DNA from: Pollutibacter sp044353505 | GTDB lineage: Bacteria; Bacteroidota; Bacteroidia; Chitinophagales; Chitinophagaceae | Direction of reading: 5' to 3' | DNA: 64,000 nucleotides | Assembly: GCA_044353505.1 (NCBI GenBank) | Contig: JBILBU010000001.1 | Coordinates: 103,924 to 167,923 of the forward strand | Part shown: positions 1 to 8,677 of the stretch, in pieces | Layout of the letters: every line of letters starts with the position of its first letter | Numbering within the stretch: the first letter of the stretch is position 1 | Position numbers and translations under genes: made by a program | The notes under the pieces: model-generated | The model's input: the letters and a program-made list of their open reading frames with translations, nothing else | Told to the model about the DNA's origin: nothing | Database searches by the model: none

Positions 1-804
1 AGAACGATTTCGACTAAATAAAGAATAACATGTAACCAACAAGTCGCCCAAGTACACAGAGGAAGAGTAGTTAACCTTGCGGCTTGCCACATCGATTGTT
101 GACGCTGGAGTTGAACAAATTGAATGGAGAAATGATTTCATTTCACCGGCTGCATTTGCAATAAACACGCTTAAGAAATTATCACCATAGCCTAAGCCAT
201 GAGATATCCCAGCCCCCATAGCATATATGTTTTTTAAAACAGCCGCGTATTGAACACCCGCAACATCATGACTTGTTCGGGTATTGATATAGGGGGTTTT
301 AAAAGCCGATGATATCTTTTCGACAACATCAAGATTTGTACCAGCAAAAGTTAAGTAAGAAAGTTTTTCGGCAGCAACTTCTTCCGCATGGCAAGGGCCC
401 ATGATGGTAACATACTTCTTTTGATCAAAGCCTATCTCGCTACTCAAGAACTCATTCATCAACATATTCTTTTCTGGTAACATCCCCTTAACTGCTGAGA
501 TGAATATCAGGCCCGAATTTATTTTTTCCTTGTATGGGAGGATATATGTTTCTGCGTAGGCAGAGGGTACAGCCAAGACTACGGCCTCAGCAAAATCATA
601 GAGCGCTGCAGGATTGGTTGTGAGCTTCAATTTTTCCGTGCTAAAATACACGGTGCTCAAGTATTTGGGATTGTGATGCCGTTGTTGGACATGTGAAGCA
701 ATTTTTTCGGAGCGCACACACCAAAGCACATCATGCCCAGCCTCAGTGAGAATCTTAACTATTGCTGTTCCCCAGCTTCCGCTACCAATAACTCCAAATT
801 TCAT
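1..804 (-). CDS. gpsA: glycerol-3-phosphate dehydrogenase [NAD(P)+], partial (C-terminus outside window)
   Basis: Reading the minus strand from an ATG at 804 gives 268 codons without a stop, running off the left edge. The N-terminus MKFGVIGSGSWGTAIVKIL carries the GxGxxG Rossmann motif. Further on come VKGMLPEKN, the catalytic-lysine stretch VQYAAVLKNIYAMGAGISHG and, close to the edge, YLGDLLVTCYSLFSRNRS. All are hallmarks of GpsA, the cytoplasmic enzyme that makes sn-glycerol-3-phosphate from DHAP for phospholipid synthesis. Family members are about 330 residues, so roughly 60 are missing. It lies 172 bp downstream of the efflux adaptor on the same strand, probably as a separate unit. The family is near certain; the missing end cannot be judged. 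Confidence 0.95.
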   Translation of the reverse strand, partial: MKFGVIGSGSWGTAIVKILTEAGHDVLWCVRSEKIASHVQQRHHNPKYLSTVYFSTEKLKLTTNPAALYDFAEAVVLAVPSAYAETYILPYKEKINSGLIFISAVKGMLPEKNMLMNEFLSSEIGFDQKKYVTIMGPCHAEEVAAEKLSYLTFAGTNLDVVEKISSAFKTPYINTRTSHDVAGVQYAAVLKNIYAMGAGISHGLGYGDNFLSVFIANAAGEMKSFLHSICSTPASTIDVASRKVNYSSSVYLGDLLVTCYSLFSRNRS

Positions 805-976
805 TATTCAAATATATAAGATACAGATGATATACCTAAAACAGGGAATAGGAAATGTAAGATTAGATCACACAAGTTGGTTGAACTGATTATCGCGAGC
901 AAACAAAGTTTCACTCATTCCAACCATTGGGTCAATAGCAACATCGATAGAGGTTGCCTATCATCAGTACATCAAC

Positions 977-2362
977 TTATTTCTTAACTTCAAATAGCTC
1001 TTCTTTCTTTACTACAGTAACCTTCATCCCATTGCGCAATGTTTTGCTCACTGTAGTATACGGACCGACAATAACCTCATCTCCAACTTTCAATCCATCA
1101 ATAATTTCTATATAGTTGATGTCTTGAATATCCGTTTTTACTTTTACACGTTTAACAGTACCATCTTTTTGCAAAACAAAAACAACTTCATCCAACTCAT
1201 CAACATTTTTGATAGGCTCTTCCTCACCTGAAACTTCCTCAGGTTTTTCAGACTTATTGTTCTTTTTTTCTTCCATACCAACTGCCAGTGTATCAGACTG
1301 ATCGCGGGTAGTAACTGCATTGATGGGAATAGCCAGTACAGTAAAATGGGTCTGTGTTTGAATGTCAGCATTTGCACTCATTCCTGGCCTGAATGGAAAA
1401 TTTTGAGGCTTATTTTGATCAATCAAATCGGCATAAGAAGAGGGCATTAATCTAATGCGCACCTCATAATTTGTTGCATCAGTAGATGAGGTGGTAACTG
1501 CTCCGCTAGTGCCCCTGCTTGTACTAGAGATCTGAGTAACCGTACCTACGAATTTTCTTTTGTTGTATGCATCCACTTCGACCAAGGCTGTATCACCGAT
1601 GGTTACTTTGGGAATATCATTTTCCCCAACATCCACCCTCACCTCGATTACACGCATGTCAGCGATGCGCATCATTTCAGTACCAGCCATCATGGAGTTA
1701 CCCACAACGCGCTCTCCTTTTTTTACGTTCAATAATGAAACCACCCCATTCATTGGAGAAAATACACTGGTCCTGCCAAGATCCTTATTCGCACGTTGTA
1801 AACTTGCCCTAGCGCTTGCTACACCCGCTTGTCCACTCTTAATAGATTGCAGGGCTGCATTGAAGTCTGCCTTTGAAGTTAGGTAGCCATTTTCAGCCTG
1901 CTCAAATTCGAGCTTTGAAATTACCTTCTCTTGAAACAATTGTTTTTGTCTTTGATACTGACGCTCTGCCTGATCCATACGTGCCTTTACTGCAGCGAGT
2001 GATGCAGTTGCATTTTCTACCTGTGCAATTTGCTGCGCAACTCCTGCAGCAGCTTGGTCGCGCTGCGTTGCATAAATATCAGCATATACCATGGCAAGCA
2101 ATTGCCCCTTCGTTACGCTATCACCCTCCTGGACACTAAGTTGTACTATCTCACCTGAAATATCCGGACTAATTTTAAGTTCAACTTCAGGATACACCTT
2201 TCCACTTGCGGTAACCACTTCTGTGATATTCTTTTTGCTGGCCTTTTCAATGGCCACCTTAGTGCCCTTTTCCTTACCAATCACACCTGTCTTTTTTAAG
2301 GTCAACAAGACAAGCACAACAACTGCAATGCCTGCAAGTATCCATATCCATTTTTTGTTCAT
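977..2362 (-). CDS. efflux RND/ABC periplasmic adaptor subunit (HlyD/MacA family)
   Basis: This 461-residue membrane fusion protein would link an inner-membrane pump to an outer-membrane TolC channel. Residues 5-23 form an N-terminal membrane anchor. A biotinyl-lipoyl half-motif follows (ISGEIVQLSVQEGDSVTKGQ), then a long alpha-hairpin rich in Q, A and K (about 100-195), the second lipoyl half (FSPMNGVVSLLNVKKGERV) and beta-barrel and membrane-proximal domains. An acidic, lysine-rich insert (about 365-395) sits in the C-terminal part, a variant seen in Bacteroidota MacA-like adaptors. It starts 18 bp after the TolC gene on the same strand, so the two are surely co-transcribed. The pump itself (MacB-type ABC or RND) is not in the window. 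Confidence 0.9.
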   Translation of the reverse strand: MNKKWIWILAGIAVVVLVLLTLKKTGVIGKEKGTKVAIEKASKKNITEVVTASGKVYPEVELKISPDISGEIVQLSVQEGDSVTKGQLLAMVYADIYATQRDQAAAGVAQQIAQVENATASLAAVKARMDQAERQYQRQKQLFQEKVISKLEFEQAENGYLTSKADFNAALQSIKSGQAGVASARASLQRANKDLGRTSVFSPMNGVVSLLNVKKGERVVGNSMMAGTEMMRIADMRVIEVRVDVGENDIPKVTIGDTALVEVDAYNKRKFVGTVTQISSTSRGTSGAVTTSSTDATNYEVRIRLMPSSYADLIDQNKPQNFPFRPGMSANADIQTQTHFTVLAIPINAVTTRDQSDTLAVGMEEKKNNKSEKPEEVSGEEEPIKNVDELDEVVFVLQKDGTVKRVKVKTDIQDINYIEIIDGLKVGDEVIVGPYTTVSKTLRNGMKVTVVKKEELFEVKK

Positions 2363-2380
2363 GCTACGTTCTTTTACTGT

Positions 2381-3835
2381 TTATAGTTTTAGGCCTTGTC
2401 CCTTATAGAATTCAAGGACTTTCATCCTGAAAATATATTCGTACTGGGCTACTGCCTTATCAATCCTGGCTTTGGTGAGATTATTTTGATTGGTGAGCCA
2501 CTCGATGGTTTGCATGACGCCAAGTTCGTAACGCCTGCTGGCCAATTCAAATGATCGAATGGATGTCTCCAGCGCCTTCTCTCTGGCAAGATAGGTCTGG
2601 AAAGCTCCAGAAGCACTATAATAAGCAGTGTAAATATCCTGCTTCAACTGAAGCTTGTCACGATCAATAGACAACTGACTGCTTTTGATATCAACCCTCG
2701 CCCTCATCATGTTAGCACGAGCTTGGCCACCGTTAAAAATTGGCACATTCACTGAGAGCCCGATACCCTGTCCAAACTGGTCCCTGAGTTGTCTGGAAAA
2801 TCCATCCCAATACTCTGAGAAATTTCTTTTTTGATAAAGCACATCATAGGTAGGTGAGTAAACAGGAACAAGTGAGGATCCCTGCTTGATATAAGATCCT
2901 GTTTCCTGTTCACCTGTAAAATTAACACCACTTCCCTTGAGAAGAAATTGATTGAAATTGGTTGCAAGTTGTCCAAATGCTGACAGCGTAGGTTTCATTT
3001 GCGCCTCCGCCACTTTCAATCCCTTTTCGGCAGCGAGTCTTCTCAAATCATTCACCCTAATTTGTGGCTGCGAAGTCAGCGCCACCTGAAATACATCATC
3101 CGGGTATATCTCTAATATGTTATCAACTGGGATTTTATCAACTGGCGGAATGACGAGCTCAAATACCTGATCAGCGGGCAGGTTCAATACTGATTTAAGG
3201 GAAAGCTTATCAAGTTCTGCCTGAGAATTTGCTTGCACATAAGTTGCGCTGTCCCTCGCCACCGTTGCTTCCAGCTCAGCGGCATTAAGTTCCGGGAGAC
3301 TTCCAGCATCAACAAGTTTTCGTGTGTTCCTCAGTTGTGCTTTTGTTTGGTCTAGTACCAGCAGGCTGATGCCAACCTGCTCGTAACTCAGCAAGGCACG
3401 AAGGTATTGTTGAGCGATATTCAAAGCGATATCATTCTTTGCCTTATCAACTGAAGCCCTGTCGGCATCAAGAGCATATTTATTGGAGAGAACATTATTC
3501 CTGGCGCTATTAAAATTAAAGAGCAATACATTCGATTGCAAAGACATCTGCTGAAACATCGCTGAACGGCTGGTGTATGCGTTGGTTGTTCTATCTAGGG
3601 TTCGTCCAAATGAAAACCCATGCGTCAGGCCATATGAAAGTGTTGGCAAGGGCTGAAGAGAAGATTGCTGAAAATTGATTGCAGATCGGTCTGCTTGAAT
3701 CTCAGCCTGTTTTACACTTACATTGTTCTGTATGCCATACTCCACACAACGCCTTAGATCCCATTTGTTATCCTGAGCAAAAATATTGAGCTGAAAAGCG
3801 AACAGAAGCAGAAAAACAAATAGCCTCGAAATCAT
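2381..3835 (-). CDS. TolC family outer-membrane efflux protein
   Basis: This 484-residue protein opens with a Sec signal peptide (cleavage after NIFAQ, about residue 21). It has two repeats of long amphipathic helices typical of outer membrane efflux proteins. Recognisable pieces are WDLRRCVEYGIQNN near the start, the strand region YGLTHGFSFGRTLDRT, SVNVPIFNGGQARANMMRAR in the second repeat, and RRYELGVMQTIEWLTNQ near the end. It would form the trimeric barrel-tunnel that exports substrates or polypeptides with the downstream adaptor. Its ATG at 3835 is preceded by two small palindromes (3860-3895) that may regulate the efflux operon. The specific substrate cannot be told from sequence. Confidence 0.92.
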   Translation of the reverse strand: MISRLFVFLLLFAFQLNIFAQDNKWDLRRCVEYGIQNNVSVKQAEIQADRSAINFQQSSLQPLPTLSYGLTHGFSFGRTLDRTTNAYTSRSAMFQQMSLQSNVLLFNFNSARNNVLSNKYALDADRASVDKAKNDIALNIAQQYLRALLSYEQVGISLLVLDQTKAQLRNTRKLVDAGSLPELNAAELEATVARDSATYVQANSQAELDKLSLKSVLNLPADQVFELVIPPVDKIPVDNILEIYPDDVFQVALTSQPQIRVNDLRRLAAEKGLKVAEAQMKPTLSAFGQLATNFNQFLLKGSGVNFTGEQETGSYIKQGSSLVPVYSPTYDVLYQKRNFSEYWDGFSRQLRDQFGQGIGLSVNVPIFNGGQARANMMRARVDIKSSQLSIDRDKLQLKQDIYTAYYSASGAFQTYLAREKALETSIRSFELASRRYELGVMQTIEWLTNQNNLTKARIDKAVAQYEYIFRMKVLEFYKGQGLKL

Positions 3836-3859
3836 AGAAATATATTGATTGCAATGAAT

Positions 3860-3895
3860 TCAGGGGGGTGCCCCTGACATTATGCAAAGATTGCA
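3860..3895. promoter_or_regulatory. two adjacent small palindromes upstream of tolC
   Basis: TCAGGGG (3860-3866) and CCCCTGA (3871-3877) form a perfect 7-bp inverted repeat with a 4-nt spacer. Six bases further is TGCAA-AGA-TTGCA (3883-3895). Both lie 25-60 bp upstream of the tolC start codon, where an operator would be expected. No regulator gene is next to them. The rest of the gap from 3836 to 4183 shows only a possible degraded 41-codon fragment at 3921-4046. Confidence 0.3.
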
Positions 3896-4183
3896 CTAAA
3901 TGGGGGATTCACAAAATCGTTCATTGAGTACCCACAGTACAGCATTCATTAATCTTCCTGCCCAGATTCATGACCTTGATCATTTTTTCTTTACTGAACT
4001 GATATTTCTCATCCCGCAACAGTTGCAGGAACGAAGAATCAAATAATCAGAAAACAGGCAATGTCTCCAAAACTCACCCCCCTAATCAACACGTGTACGC
4101 CCTAATCATTCCATGGGTTTCCACACGCTGTTGAAAAGAAATTATTAGGTAGAAAATAAATCATTCTATCTTCAATCCGCATC

Positions 4184-4365
4184 ACGGTTGAAAACTGCTT
4201 AATAGCAGAATTCATTAAAAGGGAAGTCCGGTTTTATTCCGGCGCTATCCCCGTAGCTGTAAAAACCAACTCGTTTTGCGAGACCATTTCTTCCACAAGA
4301 CCACTGTTCACACGGGAAGGTCAGAAATGGGGTTGAGCCAGAAGACCTGCCTGTTGCAATGTTAA
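4184..4365 (+). ncRNA. cobalamin (adenosylcobalamin-type) riboswitch
   Basis: The conserved core is readable. GGGAAGTCCGG, a short loop and TTCCGGCGCTATCCCCGTAGCTGTAA span about 4220-4264. They are followed by a variable peripheral stem (CTCGTTTTGCGAG at 4270-4282), ACGGGAAGGTCAGAA (4312-4326) and the B12 box GCCAGAAGACCTGCC at 4337-4351. The aptamer lies directly upstream of a BtuB-like receptor. A hairpin at about 4372-4394 (GAGCTTTC paired with GAAAAGC), just before the gene, could be the expression platform. In this family ligand binding turns off vitamin B12 uptake genes. The ends of the feature are approximate. Confidence 0.93.
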
Positions 4366-4464
4366 CAATCACGAGCTTTCGGGAGAAAAGCCGGAGATGT
4401 ATATACTGTGCATACAGCTATTCATTTCTGTTCATATCCGAAGGTTCATAGTAAACAAAAAACT

Positions 4465-6420
4465 ATGACCAAAACAATTGCACTCGCATGTTCACTCTTT
4501 GCTGCACAATTCATGTACGGACAATCTGATTCCTCTAGGGTATTGGATGAAATTGTAGTTACGGCCAACCGATTTCCACAGAAACAAGTTAACACCGGAA
4601 AGGTAATGAACGTCATTTCCAGAGCCGAGATTGAGAAATCTCCATTCAACACGCTTGGCGAATTGCTTGCCAGACAACCAGGGGTTACCATCATTGGATC
4701 AGCAAACGCAGCGGGTACAAACAATGACCTGTACATACGCGGTTCTGGCACAGGAAATACACTGGTATTAATTGATGGTAATCCTGCGTATGATGTTTCC
4801 ACCATCAGCGGAACATTTGATATTAATTTTATTCCTATAGGACAGATTGAACGTATTGAAATTCTCAAAGGAGGCCAGTCTACGGTCTATGGATCTGATG
4901 CAGTATCAGGAGTAATCAATATCATTACCCGCAATAATCAAAATAAAAAAATATCACCCTCGCTTCACCTGTCAAATGGATCATTTGGAACAAATACAGT
5001 TGATCTAACAATTTCCGGGAAAACAAATCTGATTAAATATAAGCTGCAATACTTGCGAACAAATTCTCAAGGGTTCACCTCAGCAATGGATACCAACGCA
5101 GTAAAAACATTTGACAAAGACGGATTCAAACAGGAATTTGCCCTTGCGCAAGTAGGGTCGGTCACAGACCGCAGCTGGAGCTGGAGGGCAGGTGCACAAT
5201 GGACCAAATACAGCAATGACCTTGACCAAACAGGATATGAAGATGCAAAAGATTTTACAGTAGCAAATCAAAACATGCAATTCACAGCAGGGCTTTCTAA
5301 AAAAATTAAGCCGGGTACCATTCAAGCAAATATCAACTTCAACAACAGCACCAGAAACTACCTAGACGACTCAACTTACTTGAACGGATTTGCCAAATAT
5401 ATTCAATCAGACTACCAAGGAAGATCCGCCTTCGCTGAAATCTTCACCACACTGAGGCTTGCAGAAGGTCTGCAATTGTTTGCAGGAGCTGACCAGCGCT
5501 GGCAAAACACTGATCAAACCTACCTCTCAATCAGCAGCTACGGAAAATATAGCAGCACACTGGCCCGAGATACCGCCAATATCAGATTGAGCAGCTTCAC
5601 AACATCCATGGTATACAATAGCAAAAAAGGATTCAATGTTGAATCTGGCATGCGGCTTAATTTGCATAGCCTCTATGGCAGTAACATGACCTACACCATA
5701 AATCCGTCTTATGTATTGAACAAACTCATAAAGATTGCTTTCAACCTCTCATCTGCCTTTAAAGCCCCAACCCTTTATCAATTGTATGATGGTGCAATAG
5801 GTGCCAGAAACCTAAAACCTGAAACCTCAGTTTCATCCGAACTCTCTGTGCAACTCTTGGGTGTAAATAAAATATCGGGTAGAGCAACCATATTCAACAG
5901 AACCATTAAGCATGGTATTGACTACGATTATGCAAATAATAAATACTTCAATAACAACAAGGCACTTTCCAAAGGCATTGAACTGGAAGCGGGATATAGA
6001 GAGAATAAATGGGATGTCGCTTTAAACTACACTTACCTCAATGGCAAATTGTCGACAACAAAATTTGTATATGATTATGACACATGGGCTTATGCAGCAA
6101 AAGGAGATACCAGCTTTTCGCACCTGTTCAGGGTTCCGGCACATAGCCTAAATGGCACCTTTGGAGTTCAGGCAACAAAGAAAGTATACCTGTCCATTGC
6201 CCAACGCTTCGCAGGCAAACGCTACGAAGGTATGTTTGAGGCCGCACCAGTTAAACTAGACCCCTACCACGTAACAGATCTTTTCGCACAATACGCAATC
6301 AATAAAACCATCAAATTATATACATCCTTGAAGAATGTTTTCAATGCAGATTACCAGGAGATACTTGGCTATACTGCTAGGGGAAGAAATTATGTCATCG
6401 GCGTTAGAATTGGGCAATAG
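4465..6420 (+). CDS. btuB: TonB-dependent vitamin B12 receptor (BtuB-like)
   Basis: The frame opens upstream at a GTG (4408). The ATG at 4465 is preferred because it begins a clean signal peptide (MTKTIALACSLFAAQFMYGQ). The product has 651 residues. A TonB-box-like DEIVVTANR follows the signal. The plug domain carries LGELLARQPGVTIIG, DLYIRGSGTGNTLVLIDG and RIEILKGGQSTVYGSDAVSGVINIITR. A 22-strand type barrel ends in YVIGVRIGQ. The cobalamin riboswitch immediately upstream identifies B12 or another corrinoid as the likely cargo. It would bind at the cell surface and use TonB energy to bring cobalamin into the periplasm. No BtuCDF genes are in the window. Confidence 0.9.
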   Translation: MTKTIALACSLFAAQFMYGQSDSSRVLDEIVVTANRFPQKQVNTGKVMNVISRAEIEKSPFNTLGELLARQPGVTIIGSANAAGTNNDLYIRGSGTGNTLVLIDGNPAYDVSTISGTFDINFIPIGQIERIEILKGGQSTVYGSDAVSGVINIITRNNQNKKISPSLHLSNGSFGTNTVDLTISGKTNLIKYKLQYLRTNSQGFTSAMDTNAVKTFDKDGFKQEFALAQVGSVTDRSWSWRAGAQWTKYSNDLDQTGYEDAKDFTVANQNMQFTAGLSKKIKPGTIQANINFNNSTRNYLDDSTYLNGFAKYIQSDYQGRSAFAEIFTTLRLAEGLQLFAGADQRWQNTDQTYLSISSYGKYSSTLARDTANIRLSSFTTSMVYNSKKGFNVESGMRLNLHSLYGSNMTYTINPSYVLNKLIKIAFNLSSAFKAPTLYQLYDGAIGARNLKPETSVSSELSVQLLGVNKISGRATIFNRTIKHGIDYDYANNKYFNNNKALSKGIELEAGYRENKWDVALNYTYLNGKLSTTKFVYDYDTWAYAAKGDTSFSHLFRVPAHSLNGTFGVQATKKVYLSIAQRFAGKRYEGMFEAAPVKLDPYHVTDLFAQYAINKTIKLYTSLKNVFNADYQEILGYTARGRNYVIGVRIGQ

Positions 6421-6425
6421 GATTA

Positions 6426-6515
6426 GGGTGTAGGTTATTCGTTATGTAAAATATATTGACTAATATTATGTAATCTTACTTTTTTCATTGAATCAAGAAT
6501 AAATAACCTACACCC
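6426..6515. repeat. 14-bp perfect inverted repeat enclosing 62 bp
   Basis: GGGTGTAGGTTATT at 6426-6439 is repeated in inverse as AATAACCTACACCC at 6502-6515. The right arm ends 4 bp before the marC start codon, and the left arm begins 5 bp after the btuB stop. The interior is AT-rich and has no ORF. It could be a hairpin that affects marC expression or a very small palindromic insertion; no target-site duplication is obvious. Confidence 0.6.
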
Positions 6516-6519
6516 CTAG

Positions 6520-7092
6520 ATGACTATAGACGAGATAGTTACAGTATCCTTTACACTTTTTGCGGTGATTGATATCATCGGATCTGTTCCCCTATTGCTC
6601 AGCCTGAAAGAAAAAATGGGGGGTATTCATGAGATGAAAGCCAGTCTAATCTCAGGTGGACTCATGATATTTTTCCTATTCGTTGGTGAAAAATTTCTTG
6701 GTATACTAGGGGTTGATGTAAAATCATTTGCAGTAGGCGGTTCAATTGTAATTTTTATTCTCGGACTTGAAATGGTGTTGGGGATTGAATTTTTTAAAGG
6801 GGATGCCGACCCTAAATCTGGAACACTCGTGCCAATTGCTTTTCCTTTAATTGCAGGTTCTGGAACACTTACCACCATCATCTCCCTCAGGGCAAACTAC
6901 AGCGAGTGGCCAGTGTTGATAGGGATCCTGATTAATGTCGTCTTCGTTTATATTGTTCTCCACTCTCTTGACTTTATTGCAAAAATTCTTGGCCCAGCGG
7001 GCATGACTGCGGTACGCAAATTTTTTGGAGTTGTATTGCTTGCCATTGCTGTGAAAATTTTTACAAGCAATGTGGGCGGACTAATAAAATAA
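6520..7092 (+). CDS. MarC family integral membrane protein
   Basis: This 190-residue protein has about six hydrophobic segments. It has the family signature at the N-terminus (FTLFAVIDIIGSVPLLLSL) and again after the midpoint (VPIAFPLIAGSGTLTTIISL), the two half-repeats typical of the MarC/UPF0056 family. These are inner-membrane proteins of unresolved function; the old link to multiple antibiotic resistance is not supported. It is preceded by an inverted repeat and follows btuB by 99 bp. It converges on the RmuC-like gene. Size is slightly short but within family range. Identification is firm, function unknown. Confidence 0.88.
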   Translation: MTIDEIVTVSFTLFAVIDIIGSVPLLLSLKEKMGGIHEMKASLISGGLMIFFLFVGEKFLGILGVDVKSFAVGGSIVIFILGLEMVLGIEFFKGDADPKSGTLVPIAFPLIAGSGTLTTIISLRANYSEWPVLIGILINVVFVYIVLHSLDFIAKILGPAGMTAVRKFFGVVLLAIAVKIFTSNVGGLIK

Positions 7093-7143
7093 ATCTTACT
7101 AATGAACAGCAGAGCAGCAGTTCGAGGTGCTCAATCATTGATA

Positions 7144-8493
7144 TTATTCCTTCTCATCATTTCCAAAGAGAGGAAACTGATTGATTTTATCCGCCAATGG
7201 ATCTGAGTCAATGTTAATCCCCCTGCCCTTGGCTTCTTGATCGATTTTGTTGGCTTCTTTTTCCAACTCTTTAACGCTGATAAGCTTTGTTCTTTTCTCT
7301 TGAGGTGGATTGAGCTTGTCTGAACGCTCAAAGTTCATCATCTCTTCCAAAATTTCAACAGGAAGTGATGACTCAGCCGCATAGCCAAGTTCTATGGCCT
7401 GCTTTGCAAAAAAACTATCAACCTGAATCCTTCGCTTGGTCAAATGTGCGAATTTTCCAAGAATACGACATATGTTAGACCGTTCTTCAGGGGTGAGTTC
7501 TTCTGCAAATTCATAATCCTCAATCTTCTTCAGAGAGAGCATAATGGGCTCTAGCGCATCAAGTGAAATGAGATATACTGTAAAGTCAGCCATCGGGAAA
7601 ACGAAGTGCTTGAGCGACTCTAATGTATTGGATGGAATGACAAAAAATATTTCACGTCGAACATCATCCTGACTGGCATACTTTTTGGCGGCCTCAGCTT
7701 GTGCCTTGATATACAACGGGAAGTTGTTAAGGTCTTCGCCACCAGGACTTTTAGCATCAAACACAATGTACTCACCAGCAATCTTGATGGTGTTATCTGG
7801 CGTACCCTTGAATGGCACTTGATCAACGTACTCTATGGTATGCTTTCCGCAAATGGCTTTAATAAACTGCTGCGCTTGTAACTGATGATCAGACCATGTG
7901 GCTTTCAATCTATCAACACGCTCCTGATCCCTGCTTCTGATAAGCTCTTGCTCTCTTCGCCTTTCATCACTTATACTTTCCTGAATAGCCCTCAAGGATG
8001 AAACTGCTTCTGCATGCTCTGTCTTCCTAAATTCCTCATTTTTATGAAGTCCGGCTAATTCCGTTCTTAGCTCCTGAATTTCTTTTGACAACTGATTGTA
8101 CCTCTCGCTGATTTGTGACTTTTCAATCTGTACGTCATTCAACACCTGCTCTTTCTGTTTTCTGGCTTCTTGCTCACTGGCATACAACTGCTTTACTTTT
8201 ATACCGCCCTCCCTCAGGCTATCAATATCAGTCGATTGCTGATTGATTTTATTTTGCAGAACAGACTCAGCTATTTTCAACACCTCAATATCCTTACGCA
8301 TGTCCGATAGCTGGCTTTCCTTGCCAGATGCCTGCAGCTTTAATTCACCGGTAGCTTGTTGCAACGCACCCAATTCACCTGCTGCATCTGCAAGAAGCGA
8401 CTGAACCTTACCCCAATTGAAAATACGCTCAAGGAAACCAATTCCTTTTAAGCGATTAAAAAGAGCATTCAGCGATTCAAGTTTAATATCCAT
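7144..8493 (-). CDS. RmuC-like coiled-coil protein with PD-(D/E)XK-type domain
   Basis: This 449-residue protein has long heptad-rich coiled coil over about residues 40-210. A globular domain at about 210-370 contains a nuclease-like constellation: GTPDNTIKI, then EYIVFDAKSPG, then helices rich in E/R and FFVIPSNTLESL. This matches the RmuC family (restriction-endonuclease-like fold fused to a coiled coil), implicated in limiting inversions and processing DNA structures. The tail (about 385-449) is charged and probably disordered. RmuC usually has an N-terminal membrane anchor; none is evident here. It converges with marC and is divergent from rhaT. The RmuC assignment is likely but activity is inferred only. 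Confidence 0.7.
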   Translation of the reverse strand: MDIKLESLNALFNRLKGIGFLERIFNWGKVQSLLADAAGELGALQQATGELKLQASGKESQLSDMRKDIEVLKIAESVLQNKINQQSTDIDSLREGGIKVKQLYASEQEARKQKEQVLNDVQIEKSQISERYNQLSKEIQELRTELAGLHKNEEFRKTEHAEAVSSLRAIQESISDERRREQELIRSRDQERVDRLKATWSDHQLQAQQFIKAICGKHTIEYVDQVPFKGTPDNTIKIAGEYIVFDAKSPGGEDLNNFPLYIKAQAEAAKKYASQDDVRREIFFVIPSNTLESLKHFVFPMADFTVYLISLDALEPIMLSLKKIEDYEFAEELTPEERSNICRILGKFAHLTKRRIQVDSFFAKQAIELGYAAESSLPVEILEEMMNFERSDKLNPPQEKRTKLISVKELEKEANKIDQEAKGRGINIDSDPLADKINQFPLFGNDEKE

Positions 8494-8677
8494 AATTCGA
8501 GTTGTACAACAAAGATAACCGGGCAGTTCGGATTCTATTGGAGGAGTTGGGGTCTAAGGCAACTTTATTTTATCCACATCAGCTCCGTTCGCACTTCAAT
8601 ATCCCCAAGGTAAAAAGCATATTTTACGTATCTTGATTGCATGATAGGCAAGCGACTAAACCCCTTAAATTTCTAAC

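Noticed and set aside
868..958. Short minus-strand fragment ending in FARDNQFNQLV
   Set aside because: It reads like a protein tail, but has no start codon of its own beyond an internal ATG and no recognisable family; too short to annotate.
1567..2408. Several plus-strand frames of 80-110 codons over the efflux adaptor gene
   Set aside because: They are antisense shadows of a well-conserved coding region on the minus strand and show no protein-family pattern.
7144..8493. Defence-system nuclease
   Set aside because: The PD-(D/E)XK-like domain behind a coiled coil fits RmuC better, and there are no methylase, toxin or other defence partners nearby.
8494..8677. Rhamnose operon regulator or operator
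   Set aside because: No regulator gene is adjacent and no clear palindrome was found in the gap; a TATCTTGA word near 8635 is too weak to call a promoter.
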